Source of the DNA: an uncultured bacterium
Lineage (GTDB): Bacteria; Planctomycetota; UBA1135; GCA-002686595
Assembly: GCA_902826945.1 (NCBI GenBank)
Contig: CADEGS010000062.1
Coordinates: 1 to 19,378 of the forward strand
Direction: 5' to 3'
Length of the DNA stretch: 19,378 nucleotides
The notes under the pieces are model-generated. The model had not been told where the DNA came from and searched no databases. It saw only the letters and a list, made by a program, of their open reading frames with translations. Below are positions 1 through 7,107 of this stretch, piece by piece. Positions within the stretch are counted from its first letter, which is position 1. The number at the start of each line of letters is the position of its first letter. Position numbers and translations under genes: made by a program.

Positions 1-1318
1 CGATGATGCGCACGCTCTTGGCGCGCAGCGCGGCCGCGATCTCCTGGCTGAGCTGCGTGACCTTGTTCATGCGCGTGCCCTGCGAGACCTCGAGCTCGAA
101 CAGGGTCACGGTCGCCCCCACCTTGGCCCCGACGACGCCGGCCTCGACGCGGAACGAGGCCAGCGCGTGCTCCAGGCGGCGCGCCTGCGACTCGATCGCC
201 TCGGCGTCCTCGACGCTCGTCGCCGCGGGCGGCTCGAGCAGGTCGAGCGGGGGGAACTTCCACGGGCCGGGCGGCGGCGTGGGCGGCTCGTAGACGACCG
301 GCGCGCTCTTGGCGACGGGCTGCAGCGAGCGGCGCGGAGCGGCCTCGCCGGCCTCGTCCTCGTCCTCGTCCTCCGCCTCGTCGGGCTCGGGCTCCTCGTC
401 CTCGTCGAGCCCCTGGAGCTCGTCGTCGTCCGCCTCGGGCTCGTCCTCGTCCTCGTCCTCCTCGAACAGCTCGCCGGTCGCCTCCTCCTCCGGCTTGCGG
501 CGCCGCGAGCGCTTGCGCTTCGCGCCGCCGCGCGCGCCCGCCGCCGGCACGGTCTCGAGGTCGGCGCCGCGCACGAAGTCCCACAGCCCGCGGAAGAGCC
601 GCGCCAGCCAGCCGGCGATCGCGCCCAGCGCGCTCTCGCCGCGCGAGCGCCGCCGCTCGGCGACCCACGCGACCATCCCGGCGATGGCCGGGTAGAAGGC
701 CATCTCGGTCGCGAGCATGAACGAGAGCAGCGCCGCCAGCACGAGCAGGATCCACAGCCCCGGCCCGCCGAGCTTCTCGACCAGGACGGGCGGGCCCGCG
801 CCTTCCGGCCCGCCGCCCACCAGGCTCAGCGCGAGGTAGCCGCCCGGGCCGTAGGGCAGCTCCGCGGAGGGAGCGTGCGCGGCGCCGAGGGCGAGCTGGA
901 GCAGGAACGCCGTCGAGAGCAGGAAGCACGCCCCGCCGAACAGGCGCAGGAGCGGCCAGGCGATGCGCTTGCGCGCGACGAGCACCCCGCCCCAGGCGAA
1001 GCCCAGGAACACGAGCAGGAACCCGCTCCAGCCGAGCCCGATCGTGACCCAGTTGGCGAGGAACCAGCCGGCCTGCCCGCCCCAGTTCGCCCCGCCGCCC
1101 TCGGCGCCCGTGCGGTAGCTGACCAGCGACACGCCGAGCCACAGCGCGAAGCCGATCAGGGCCAGGCCCTTCATCTCCTGCAGGTGGATCGAGGTGTCCT
1201 CGTCCACCTCCTCGCCGCGCACGAAGACGGACAGGCCGCTCGCCAGGCGCGAGAGGAAGGAGCGCTCCTCGCGCTTCGCGCGGCGGCGCTTCGTGGGCTT
1301 GCCTCGGGTGCGTGCCAT
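1..1318 (-). CDS. ftsK: DNA translocase FtsK, N-terminal part (cut by window edge)
   Basis: This is the N-terminal 439 codons of an FtsK/SpoIIIE-type DNA pump, which couples chromosome segregation to septation at the division site. The start is ATG at 1316-1318. After a basic N-terminus come four hydrophobic segments at roughly residues 50-68, 82-112, 120-142 and 175-205, the usual FtsK membrane domain. A long linker rich in Asp and Glu (about residues 278-324) follows. From about residue 373 the beginning of the alpha motor domain is recognisable: GATVTLFELEVSQGTRMNKV and LSQEIAAALRAKSVRII match the family's 'GP-x-V-T-x-Y-E...ALAA..IRI' region. The Walker motifs and gamma domain lie outside the window. 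It follows coaB on the same strand after 201 bases, so co-transcription is possible but not shown. The family call is firm; completeness cannot be judged. Confidence 0.9.
   Translation of the reverse strand, partial: MARTRGKPTKRRRAKREERSFLSRLASGLSVFVRGEEVDEDTSIHLQEMKGLALIGFALWLGVSLVSYRTGAEGGGANWGGQAGWFLANWVTIGLGWSGFLLVFLGFAWGGVLVARKRIAWPLLRLFGGACFLLSTAFLLQLALGAAHAPSAELPYGPGGYLALSLVGGGPEGAGPPVLVEKLGGPGLWILLVLAALLSFMLATEMAFYPAIAGMVAWVAERRRSRGESALGAIAGWLARLFRGLWDFVRGADLETVPAAGARGGAKRKRSRRRKPEEEATGELFEEDEDEDEPEADDDELQGLDEDEEPEPDEAEDEDEDEAGEAAPRRSLQPVAKSAPVVYEPPTPPPGPWKFPPLDLLEPPAATSVEDAEAIESQARRLEHALASFRVEAGVVGAKVGATVTLFELEVSQGTRMNKVTQLSQEIAAALRAKSVRII
345..490. repeat. Low-complexity GA/TC-rich tract coding the acidic FtsK linker
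   Basis: The plus strand here consists of near-repeats of tcctcg and tcgtcc. Read on the coding (minus) strand they give runs of Glu and Asp codons (GAG/GAC) in the ftsK linker. The tract is in frame and fits an intrinsically disordered linker. Its repeat structure makes it prone to slippage and a likely length-polymorphic site. Confidence 0.7.
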
Positions 1319-1472
1319 CGGGCCGGACGGTGCACCCTCCGCCGCGCCGCCCGCGCTGCGCCGCGGCGGCCGCGCCGGGGGGCGCGGCGGCATGCTGCCG
1401 ATCCGGCGCGCAAGCGTCCCAAATGCGGGCGGGCCAGCACAAGCGCACGGCCCGGGTTGCGCGCCGGCCGGG

Positions 1473-1499
1473 GCGGCGCCCCCCGTCCGGGGGCGCCGC
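1473..1499 (-). terminator. GC-rich hairpin after coaB (possible terminator or attenuator)
   Basis: Perfect inverted repeat: the 11-base arm GCGGCGCCCCC (1473-1483) and its complement GGGGGCGCCGC (1489-1499) enclose a 5-base loop. It lies 20 bases past the coaB stop and before ftsK. There is no T-run in either direction, so it is not a canonical intrinsic terminator. It could terminate, attenuate, or stabilise the upstream mRNA end. In DNA this GC-rich, short chance palindromes occur, but an 11-bp perfect stem with a 5-base loop is stronger than background by eye. Confidence 0.4.
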
Positions 1500-1519
1500 G
1501 CGGCGCCCGGGGCGGGCGG

Positions 1520-2167
1520 TCAGAGGCGCGGGAGGGCCACCAGGACGCGCGCCACGTCGCGCTTGCTCCGGTCGCGGAGCGCGCGCCGCGAGCCGTCCCG
1601 GCCGAGGATCGTGACGCTGGTGCGCGCGGAGCCCAGGACGCTGGCGTCGTTCAGGACCATGTAGTCGCAGCCCTTGCGCTCGAGCTTGGCGAGGGCGCGG
1701 GCCAGCCCCCCGCCGGTCTCCAGCGCGAAGCCGACCACCAGCCGGCCGCGCCGTGCGCGCGCCAGCGTGGCCAGGATGTCGGGGTTGCGCACGAGCTCCA
1801 GGGTCGCCGTCTCGCCCAGGACCTCCTCCTTGCGCCACTTGCCCGCGCGCCGGCGGCGCGGCCGCCAGTCGGCCACGGCGGCGCACATGAAGAGCGCGTC
1901 GGCGTCCCGGAAGGCCGCGCGCGTGGCGCGCAGCATCTCGCGCGCGGTCTCGACGTCCACGCGCCGCACGCCGCGCGGCGTCGGCAGCGAGACCGGCCCG
2001 GCGACGAGCGTGACGGCGTGCCCCGCGCGCGCGGCCGCCTCCGCGATCGCGAACCCCATGCGCCCGCTCGACTCGTTCGAGAGGTAGCGCACGGCGTCGA
2101 TCGGCTCGCGCGTCGGCCCGGCGGTGACGACCACGCGGCCGCGCGGCCGCTCCCGGCCCGCCTTCAT
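1520..2167 (-). CDS. coaB: Phosphopantothenate-cysteine ligase (stand-alone CoaB)
   Basis: CoaB activates 4'-phosphopantothenate with a nucleotide (CTP in most bacteria) and joins it to cysteine, the second of the five CoA steps. The 215-residue product equals the C-terminal half of the usual bifunctional CoaBC (Dfp). Visible family motifs are VTAGPTREPIDAVRYLSNES followed by SGRMG, AAVADWRP, RNPDILATL, VGFALET and KGCDYMVLND. The ATG at 2165-2167 overlaps the coaC stop by four bases (ATGA), which fixes the start and implies translational coupling. Finding CoaB as a separate protein is the less common bacterial arrangement; streptococci, enterococci and eukaryotes also separate the two activities. 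No nonsense codon or frameshift is seen. Confidence 0.93.
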   Translation of the reverse strand: MKAGRERPRGRVVVTAGPTREPIDAVRYLSNESSGRMGFAIAEAAARAGHAVTLVAGPVSLPTPRGVRRVDVETAREMLRATRAAFRDADALFMCAAVADWRPRRRRAGKWRKEEVLGETATLELVRNPDILATLARARRGRLVVGFALETGGGLARALAKLERKGCDYMVLNDASVLGSARTSVTILGRDGSRRALRDRSKRDVARVLVALPRL

Positions 2168-2703
2168 CCCAGCGCGTCCCGCAGGGCGGCCTGGATCTCG
2201 GCCGGCTCGGCCATGCGGCCCGCGCCGCGCTCGCCGCAGGCCATGTGCCCCTCGCCGGCGGCGAGCACGCGCCAGCCGTCGGCGGCGAGCGTCGCCAGGT
2301 GCCGCCGCACGGGCGCCGCGGCGAGCATGGTCGGGTTCATCGCCGGCGAGAGCAGGCGCGGCACGCCCGGCGCGAGCGCCAGCGCGACGGTGCCGACCAG
2401 GTCGCCCGCCAGCCCGAGCGCGAGGCGCGCGATCAGGTCGGCCGAGGCCGGCGCGACGACGAACGCCTCGGCCCAGCGCGCGAGCGCGATGTGGTCCATC
2501 GCCCCGGCGCGGCCGGGGCCGAGCTCCTCGACCGAGGCGGGCTCGCCGGTGAGCGCCTCGAAGAGCTGGGGCGCGACGAGCTGCGCGGCGCGCGGGGTCA
2601 GCACGGCGCGCACGGCGTGGCCCTCCTGGGCGAGCTTGCTCGCGAGGTCGCAGGCCTTGTGCAGCGCGGCCGAGGCGCCGGCGGCGAGCAGGATGCGGCT
2701 CAC
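2164..2703 (-). CDS. coaC: Phosphopantothenoylcysteine decarboxylase (stand-alone CoaC)
   Basis: FMN-dependent decarboxylase of the HFCD flavoprotein family, making 4'-phosphopantetheine in CoA synthesis. The 179-residue product has the family signatures: the DHIALARWAE active-site histidine region, VVAPASADLIARLALGLAGD for flavin binding, SPAMNPTM with the substrate-binding Asn, and HMACGERGAGRMAEP with the catalytic Cys. The start is taken as GTG at 2701-2703 because the product then begins MSRILLAAG, as the family requires, and because GTGA overlaps the gmk stop by four bases. A longer in-frame reading extends through gmk on the same strand but has no family match there. It is followed, with a four-base overlap, by coaB; together they reconstitute CoaBC. 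Confidence 0.9.
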   Translation of the reverse strand: MSRILLAAGASAALHKACDLASKLAQEGHAVRAVLTPRAAQLVAPQLFEALTGEPASVEELGPGRAGAMDHIALARWAEAFVVAPASADLIARLALGLAGDLVGTVALALAPGVPRLLSPAMNPTMLAAAPVRRHLATLAADGWRVLAAGEGHMACGERGAGRMAEPAEIQAALRDALG

Positions 2704-3329
2704 GGCCGCCCCTCCGCGCCCTGGCCGCCGGGCGCCGCGGCGCGCGCAGGGCGCTGCTCCAGGCCGGCGATGCGGCGCACCTCGGCGAGCGCGCGCTCCA
2801 GGTCGTCGTTCACGACCACGTGATCGTACTTGTCCTGCGCCAGCATCTCCTCGCGCGCCTTCTGCAGGCGCCGCGCGACGACCTCGGGAAGGTCGGTGCC
2901 GCGGCCGGCCAGGCGCCGCTCGAGCGTCGGCATGTCGGGCGGCGCGACGAACACGTACGTGCCGGGGAAGAAGTCGATCGCCTTGAGCTGCGCGCCGCCC
3001 TGCACGTCGATCTCGACCAGCACGATCTGGCCGCGGTCGAGCGCCTCCTGCACCTGCGAGCGCAGCGTGCCGTACAGGTTGCCGTGCACCTCGGCCCACT
3101 CGAGGAAGGCGCCGCGCTCGATCAGGTCCTTGAAGCGCTCCTTCTCGACGAAGAGGTAGTCGCGTCCGTCGACCTCGCCCGCCCGCCGCGGGCGCGTCGT
3201 GGCCGAGACCGAGAACGTCACGCGCGGGTCCTCGAGCAGGCGCTTGCAGATCGTGCTCTTGCCCGAGCCCGAGGGGCCGGAGAGCACCAGCGCGAAGCCG
3301 CGGGCGGGAGGCCGGGCGGGCGCGCTCAT
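2700..3329 (-). CDS. gmk: Guanylate kinase
   Basis: ATP:GMP phosphotransferase making GDP. The 209-residue product is of normal family length. The P-loop GPSGSGKST is at residues 18-26, the GMP-binding region reads SVSATTRPRRAGEVDGRDYL, and VLVEIDVQGGAQLK and the lid/core segment ERRLAGRGTD are present. The ATG at 3327-3329 overlaps the yicC stop by four bases (ATGA); the in-frame upstream Met would sit inside yicC and is unlikely. The C-terminus ends in an Ala/Gly/Pro-rich tail. The yicC-gmk pairing is widespread in bacteria. The omega-subunit gene rpoZ that commonly follows gmk is absent here, and coaC follows directly. Confidence 0.95.
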   Translation of the reverse strand: MSAPARPPARGFALVLSGPSGSGKSTICKRLLEDPRVTFSVSATTRPRRAGEVDGRDYLFVEKERFKDLIERGAFLEWAEVHGNLYGTLRSQVQEALDRGQIVLVEIDVQGGAQLKAIDFFPGTYVFVAPPDMPTLERRLAGRGTDLPEVVARRLQKAREEMLAQDKYDHVVVNDDLERALAEVRRIAGLEQRPARAAAPGGQGAEGRP

Positions 3330-4207
3330 TCGACGTTCTGGAGCTGCTCGCGCAGCCGCTCCACGTGCGTCTTGGCGTCCACGACCCAGTGCGCGACGGT
3401 GGCGTCCATGCACTTCGAGCCGATCGTGTTCACCTCGCGGAAGACCTCCTGCACCAGGAAGTCCAGGTGGCGGCCGACCGCGCCGCCCTGGTCGAGCAGG
3501 CGCCCGAGCTCGACCAGGTGGCTCGCCAGGCGCGCCAGCTCCTCGGACACGTCGAGGCGGTCGGCGAGCAGCGCGACCTCGCGCGCCAGGTCCTCGGGCC
3601 GCACGCGCGGCGCGCGGCCCTCGAGCAGCTCGTCGAGCCGCCGCCCGAGCTCGCGCTGGTGGCCGCGCACGACCTCGGGCATGCGCTCGCCGACGCGCGC
3701 GACGAGCGTCTCGAGCTCGGCGGCGTGCTTGCGCAGGTCGAGCTCGAGCGCCGCGCCCTCGCGCGCGCGCGCCTCGATCAGCTCGTCGAGCGCCTGCTCG
3801 ACCAGCGCCAGGAGCGCCTGCTCGAGCTCCGGCCCCGGCGGCGAGGCCTCGCTCGCGCGCACGACGCCCGGCAGCGCGAGCAGCGTGTCCAGGGTCGGCC
3901 GCCCCTCGAGCCCGAGCGCGCGCGCGAGCTCCGCCAGCTCGGCCTGGTAGCGCCGCGCCGCGCCCGCGTCGAGCACCGCCGGCCGCGCGTCCTCGGCCAG
4001 CGCCAGCGCCAGGTGCACGTTGACGGCGCCGCGCTCGAGGCGCGCGCGCACGCGCCGCTCCAGCTCGCCCTCGAGCCCCGCCAGCTCGGGCGCCGCGCGC
4101 GTCTTGACCTGCAGGTGGCGGTGGTTGACCGAGCGCACCTCGACGCGCAGCTCCAGGCCGTCCGCGACGCTGCGCGCCGCGCCGAAGCCGGTCATCGAGC
4201 GCAGCAT
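3326..4207 (-). CDS. yicC: YicC/YloC family endoribonuclease
   Basis: Member of the YicC/YloC family, whose E. coli and B. subtilis members have been reported to be endoribonucleases. The 293-residue product opens with MLRSMTGFG, the family's near-invariant N-terminus, and ends with the conserved block FREVNTIGSKCMDATVAHWV followed by VDAKTHVERLREQLQNVE. Between them lies the RSVNHRHLQ motif and a long, Glu/Leu/Arg-rich helical middle. Length and both termini are normal. It overlaps gmk by four bases and starts 25 bases after the secG stop. The RNA target in this organism cannot be read from sequence. Confidence 0.95.
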   Translation of the reverse strand: MLRSMTGFGAARSVADGLELRVEVRSVNHRHLQVKTRAAPELAGLEGELERRVRARLERGAVNVHLALALAEDARPAVLDAGAARRYQAELAELARALGLEGRPTLDTLLALPGVVRASEASPPGPELEQALLALVEQALDELIEARAREGAALELDLRKHAAELETLVARVGERMPEVVRGHQRELGRRLDELLEGRAPRVRPEDLAREVALLADRLDVSEELARLASHLVELGRLLDQGGAVGRHLDFLVQEVFREVNTIGSKCMDATVAHWVVDAKTHVERLREQLQNVE

Positions 4208-4232
4208 CTGGCGAGCGCCCCGGCGCGGCGCG

Positions 4233-4565
4233 CTAGCGCGGCGCCGTCGGATCTCCGCCGGCGGCGCCGGGAGCGGGGGCCGCCGCGCCCGCGGGCTGCT
4301 CGAGGCCGGGCGCCTGGTCGAGCAGCGAGCCCGACTCGCTCGAGCGGTTGAGGAAGTGCAAGAGGATCGCGCTCCCCAGGAACACCGCCGCGACGTAGCC
4401 GGTGAACGTGTTGATGCCCTTGGCCCCCACGCCGAAGGTCTGCTGGCCGTGCTCGCCCAGCGCCTGGCCGAAGCCGCCGCCGCGCCCCTCCTGCAGCAGG
4501 ATGACGACGATCAGCACGATCGCCGAGAGCACGAAGAGGATGTAGAAGAGCGTGGTGAGCAGCAT
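4233..4565 (-). CDS. secG: Preprotein translocase subunit SecG
   Basis: Small inner-membrane subunit of SecYEG that assists SecA-driven protein export. The 110-residue product has two membrane segments, about residues 4-25 and 57-76. The cytoplasmic SecG loop follows the first: VILLQEGRGGGFGQALGEHG with FGVGAKG. INTFTGYVAAVF matches the family's L-x-K-x-T region ahead of the second segment. The C-terminal 30 residues are an Ala/Pro/Gly-rich tail as in many SecGs. The ATG at 4563-4565 lies 9 bases after the tpiA stop. Placement between tpiA and yicC is a familiar neighbour pattern (tpiA-secG is common across bacteria). Confidence 0.93.
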   Translation of the reverse strand: MLLTTLFYILFVLSAIVLIVVILLQEGRGGGFGQALGEHGQQTFGVGAKGINTFTGYVAAVFLGSAILLHFLNRSSESGSLLDQAPGLEQPAGAAAPAPGAAGGDPTAPR

Positions 4566-4574
4566 GGTTCGGGT

Positions 4575-5330
4575 TCAGCAGGCGGATGAGACGATGGCGC
4601 GGAAGGAGGCGGCGTCGAGGGCGGCTCCGCCGACCAGGGCCCCGTCGATGTCCGGCACCGCCAGCAGCTCGCCGGCGTTGTCGGGCTTGACGCTGCCCCC
4701 GTACTGGATGCGGGTGGCGCCCGCCACCCTAGCGTCGTAGAGGCCCGAAAGCAGCCCCCGCAGGTAGCGGTGGACCTCGCCGGCCTGGGCGGGCGTGGCG
4801 GTCAGGCCCGTGCCGATGGCCCACACCGGCTCGTAGGCGACCGTGACGCGCCCGACGTCGGCCGCCGGGACGCCCTTCAGGCCCTCGGACAGGTGGCGGC
4901 GCACGACGGCCTCGGTGTGGCCGGCCTGGCGCTCGGCGATCGTCTCGCCGACGCACAGGATCACCTCCAGGCCGGCCTCGAGCGCGCGCAGGACCTTGGC
5001 GTTCACGAGCGCGTCGGGCTCGCCGTAGACGTGGCGCCGCTCGGAGTGGCCGAGCACGACGAAGCGGCAGCCGAGGTCGGCCAGCATGCGCGCGGAGACC
5101 TCGCCGGTGAAGGCGCCCTGCGCCTGGTCGCAGGCGTTCTGGCCGCCGACCGCGATGCGCGAGCCCGCGAGCGCGCCCAGCACGGCCTCGAGGTGCACGA
5201 AGGGCGGCGCCACGGCCACGTCGACGTCGGTGCGCGCGCCGACGCTCTCGCGCAGGGCGGCGGCGAGCGCCAGCGCGCTCGCGCGCGTGCCGTTCATCTT
5301 CCAGTTGCCGGCCACGTACGGCTTCCTCAT
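4575..5330 (-). CDS. tpiA: Triosephosphate isomerase
   Basis: Interconverts dihydroxyacetone phosphate and glyceraldehyde 3-phosphate. The 251-residue product has normal family length. Catalytic residues are all present: Lys11 in AGNWKMNG, His95 in VVLGHSERR and Glu167 in AYEPVWAIGTG, followed by the phosphate-gripping loop 6. The C-terminal IQYGGSVKPDNA and GALVGGAAL motifs complete the phosphate site. The ATG at 5328-5330 overlaps the upstream DAHP synthase stop by four bases (ATGA). A much longer in-frame extension upstream runs through another gene and is a high-GC artefact. Translational coupling to an aromatic-biosynthesis gene is unusual for tpiA. Confidence 0.97.
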   Translation of the reverse strand: MRKPYVAGNWKMNGTRASALALAAALRESVGARTDVDVAVAPPFVHLEAVLGALAGSRIAVGGQNACDQAQGAFTGEVSARMLADLGCRFVVLGHSERRHVYGEPDALVNAKVLRALEAGLEVILCVGETIAERQAGHTEAVVRRHLSEGLKGVPAADVGRVTVAYEPVWAIGTGLTATPAQAGEVHRYLRGLLSGLYDARVAGATRIQYGGSVKPDNAGELLAVPDIDGALVGGAALDAASFRAIVSSAC

Positions 5331-6400
5331 CGCGCTCCCTCCCCCGCGCGCTCCGCGCAGGCGCTGACCGACGGCGAGGGCGCGCACAGCCGGCGCCCGT
5401 CGAGCGCGACCAGCGCCCGCGCGCGCCGCACGAGCTCGGCGAAGGCCTCGAGCGAGAGCGCCTGCGCGCCGTCCGAGCGCGCCTCGTGCGGCTCGGGGTG
5501 GACCTCGACCAGGAGGCCCGCGGCGCCGGCCGCGAGCCCCGCCGCCGCCAGCGGCGGCACGAGCGCGCGCCGCCCGGCCGCGTGCGAGGGGTCGGCCACC
5601 ACCGGCAGGTGGGTCGCGGCGCACAGGTGGGCGATCGCGCCGACGTCGAGCAGGTTGCGCGTCGTGCCGTCGAAGCCGCGGATGCCGCGCTCGCACAGCA
5701 CGACGTGCGGGTTGCCCTCGGCCAGGACGTACTCCGCCGCCAGCAGGAACTCGCGCACGCTGGCCGCCGCGCCGCGCTTGAGCAGGATCGGCCGGCCGCT
5801 GCGGGCCGCCTCGGTCAGGAGCGCGGTGTTCCCCATGCTGCGCGAGCCGATCTGGAGCATGTCCGCCGTCGCGGCCACCAGCTCGACGTCGCGCGGGTCG
5901 AGCACCTCGGTCACGACCGCCAGCCCGACCTCGTCGCGCGCGCGCCGCAGCATCGCCAGCCCCTGCGCGCCCAGCCCCTGGAAGGAGTGCGGCGAGGTGC
6001 GCGGCTTGAAGGCGCCCGCGCGCAGCAGCGTGGCGCCCGCGTCGCGCACGCTGCGCGCGATCGCGAGCAGGCGCGCCTCGTCCTCGACCGCGCACGGCCC
6101 GGCCGCGATCGCCACCGACCCGCCGCCGAAGGCCGCCTCGCCGACCTGCACGACGGTCGCGCGGCGCTCGGGCGTGCGATCGACGAGCTCCGGCGCGTCC
6201 GCGCTGTCCAGCACGGCCGCCACGCAGGCGAGCTCCTCGAAGCGCGCCCGGTCGCCGGGGCGCGCCGCGTCCTGGCCGGCGAGCTCGACCAGCGTGCGCG
6301 CGGCGTCGAGGAAGCGCGGCTCGTAGCGCAGCTCGCGCGCCAGGCGGACGAGGCCTTCGAGGTCCGCGGAGCGGGTTTCCTTGGCCAGGCGGAGCAGCAT
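5327..6400 (-). CDS. aroF: 3-deoxy-7-phosphoheptulonate (DAHP) synthase, type I-beta with N-terminal regulatory domain
   Basis: First enzyme of the shikimate pathway: condenses phosphoenolpyruvate and erythrose 4-phosphate. The 357-residue product resembles Thermotoga-type DAHP synthase. Residues 1 to about 75 fit the small ferredoxin-like (ACT-like) domain that mediates aromatic-amino-acid feedback in that subgroup. The barrel follows with IAAGPCAVE (metal-binding Cys103), FKPRTSPHSFQGLG, MLQIGSRSMGN, ILLKRG, LCERGIRGFDGTTRN, VVADPSHAAGRR and LLVEVHPEP. The ATG at 6398-6400 is the last plausible start before the barrel domain and fits the family length; the upstream Shine-Dalgarno is weak. 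It heads the minus-strand operon and overlaps tpiA by four bases. Which amino acid inhibits it cannot be told from sequence. Confidence 0.92.
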   Translation of the reverse strand: MLLRLAKETRSADLEGLVRLARELRYEPRFLDAARTLVELAGQDAARPGDRARFEELACVAAVLDSADAPELVDRTPERRATVVQVGEAAFGGGSVAIAAGPCAVEDEARLLAIARSVRDAGATLLRAGAFKPRTSPHSFQGLGAQGLAMLRRARDEVGLAVVTEVLDPRDVELVAATADMLQIGSRSMGNTALLTEAARSGRPILLKRGAAASVREFLLAAEYVLAEGNPHVVLCERGIRGFDGTTRNLLDVGAIAHLCAATHLPVVADPSHAAGRRALVPPLAAAGLAAGAAGLLVEVHPEPHEARSDGAQALSLEAFAELVRRARALVALDGRRLCAPSPSVSACAERAGEGAR

Positions 6401-6447
6401 CGGGAAAGGTGGGCGCAGGCCGTCCCGGCCGCCCGAGGGAATCGGGC

Positions 6448-6476
6448 AGTATAGGCGCCCCCGCGCGGCGCACCAA
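6448..6476 (-). promoter_or_regulatory. Sigma-70-type promoter of the aroF-tpiA-secG-yicC-gmk-coaC-coaB operon
   Basis: On the minus strand, TTGGTG (6476-6471) and TATACT (6453-6448) are separated by exactly 17 bases. This is close to the TTGACA/TATAAT consensus and stands out in DNA with almost no A/T runs. The predicted start point near 6441 would give a leader of about 40 bases before the ATG at 6400. It lies in the divergent gap between the operon and the plus-strand HD gene. Position and spacing support it; there is no experimental proof. Confidence 0.6.
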
Positions 6477-6534
6477 GCGCCCCGGGAGCCCGCCCGGCCC
6501 CCGGTCGAGCCCACCCGTTCCCCCGACGAAGCCC

Positions 6535-7107
6535 GTGGACCCCCTCGCGCTCCTCCTGCGCCTGACGGCGCTCGCGCGCCTGCCGCGCACCGGCTGGCTC
6601 CTGGCCGGCGTGCCCGCCCCCGAGTCGATCGCGGCGCACAGCCACGGGGTCGCGCTCCTGGTCCTGGCGCTGGCGGAGGCCGTCGAGCCGCCCCTCGACC
6701 GCGGCCGCGCGCTGGCGCTGGCGGCGCTGCACGACGCCCCCGAGGCCGTGCTCTCGGACCTGCCGCGCGCCGCGACGCGGCTCCTGCCCGCGGGCGCCAA
6801 GCGCGCGGCGGAGGAGCGGGCGGCGGACGAGCTCCTGGGCGGCGCGCCCGCGCTGCACGCGCTGTGGCGCGAGCACCACGCGCAGGAGACGCGCGAGGCC
6901 CGCTTCGTGCGCCTGTGCGACGGGCTGCACCTGGGCTTGATGGCGCTCGCCTACCGCCGGGCCGGCGTGCGCGGGCTCGACGACTTCCGCGCCACGCTGG
7001 CCGCGCTCGACGCGAGCGCGTTCGCGCCCTGCGAGGCGCTGCGCCGCTCCCTGCTGGCGGCCCTCGACGGCGAGGGCGCGGGCTGGGAGACTGCGCCGGC
7101 CCCTTGA
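6535..7107 (+). CDS. HD-domain phosphohydrolase, YfbR/HDDC2-like
   Basis: A 190-residue metal-dependent HD phosphohydrolase resembling 5'-deoxynucleotidase YfbR and human HDDC2, which dephosphorylate nucleoside monophosphates. Metal-site residues visible are His35 in IAAHSHGVAL, the His66-Asp67 pair in AALHDAPEAVLSDLPR, and a later Asp in VRLCDGLHLGLMALAY. In YfbR the first motif reads S-x-E-H-S; here the acidic residue is Ala, so substrate preference may differ. The start is taken as GTG at 6535-6537 because upstream in-frame sequence is Pro/Arg-rich and overlaps the divergent promoter region. The stop overlaps the next start (TTGA). Family assignment is good; the exact substrate is unknown. 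Confidence 0.75.
   Translation: MDPLALLLRLTALARLPRTGWLLAGVPAPESIAAHSHGVALLVLALAEAVEPPLDRGRALALAALHDAPEAVLSDLPRAATRLLPAGAKRAAEERAADELLGGAPALHALWREHHAQETREARFVRLCDGLHLGLMALAYRRAGVRGLDDFRATLAALDASAFAPCEALRRSLLAALDGEGAGWETAPAP

Noticed and set aside
345..490. CRISPR-like or tandem-repeat array
   Set aside because: The repeats are hexameric, in frame, and encode a Glu/Asp linker; there are no spacers.
167..2986. Open frame of 939 codons on the plus strand
   Set aside because: It lies antisense to ftsK, coaB and coaC, is a run of Arg/Ala/Gly/Pro with no domain, and is the expected shadow of genes with G/C third positions.
6401..6447. T-box or aromatic-amino-acid leader peptide before DAHP synthase
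   Set aside because: The predicted leader is about 40 bases, without a Trp/Tyr/Phe-rich small frame, specifier stem or terminator hairpin.
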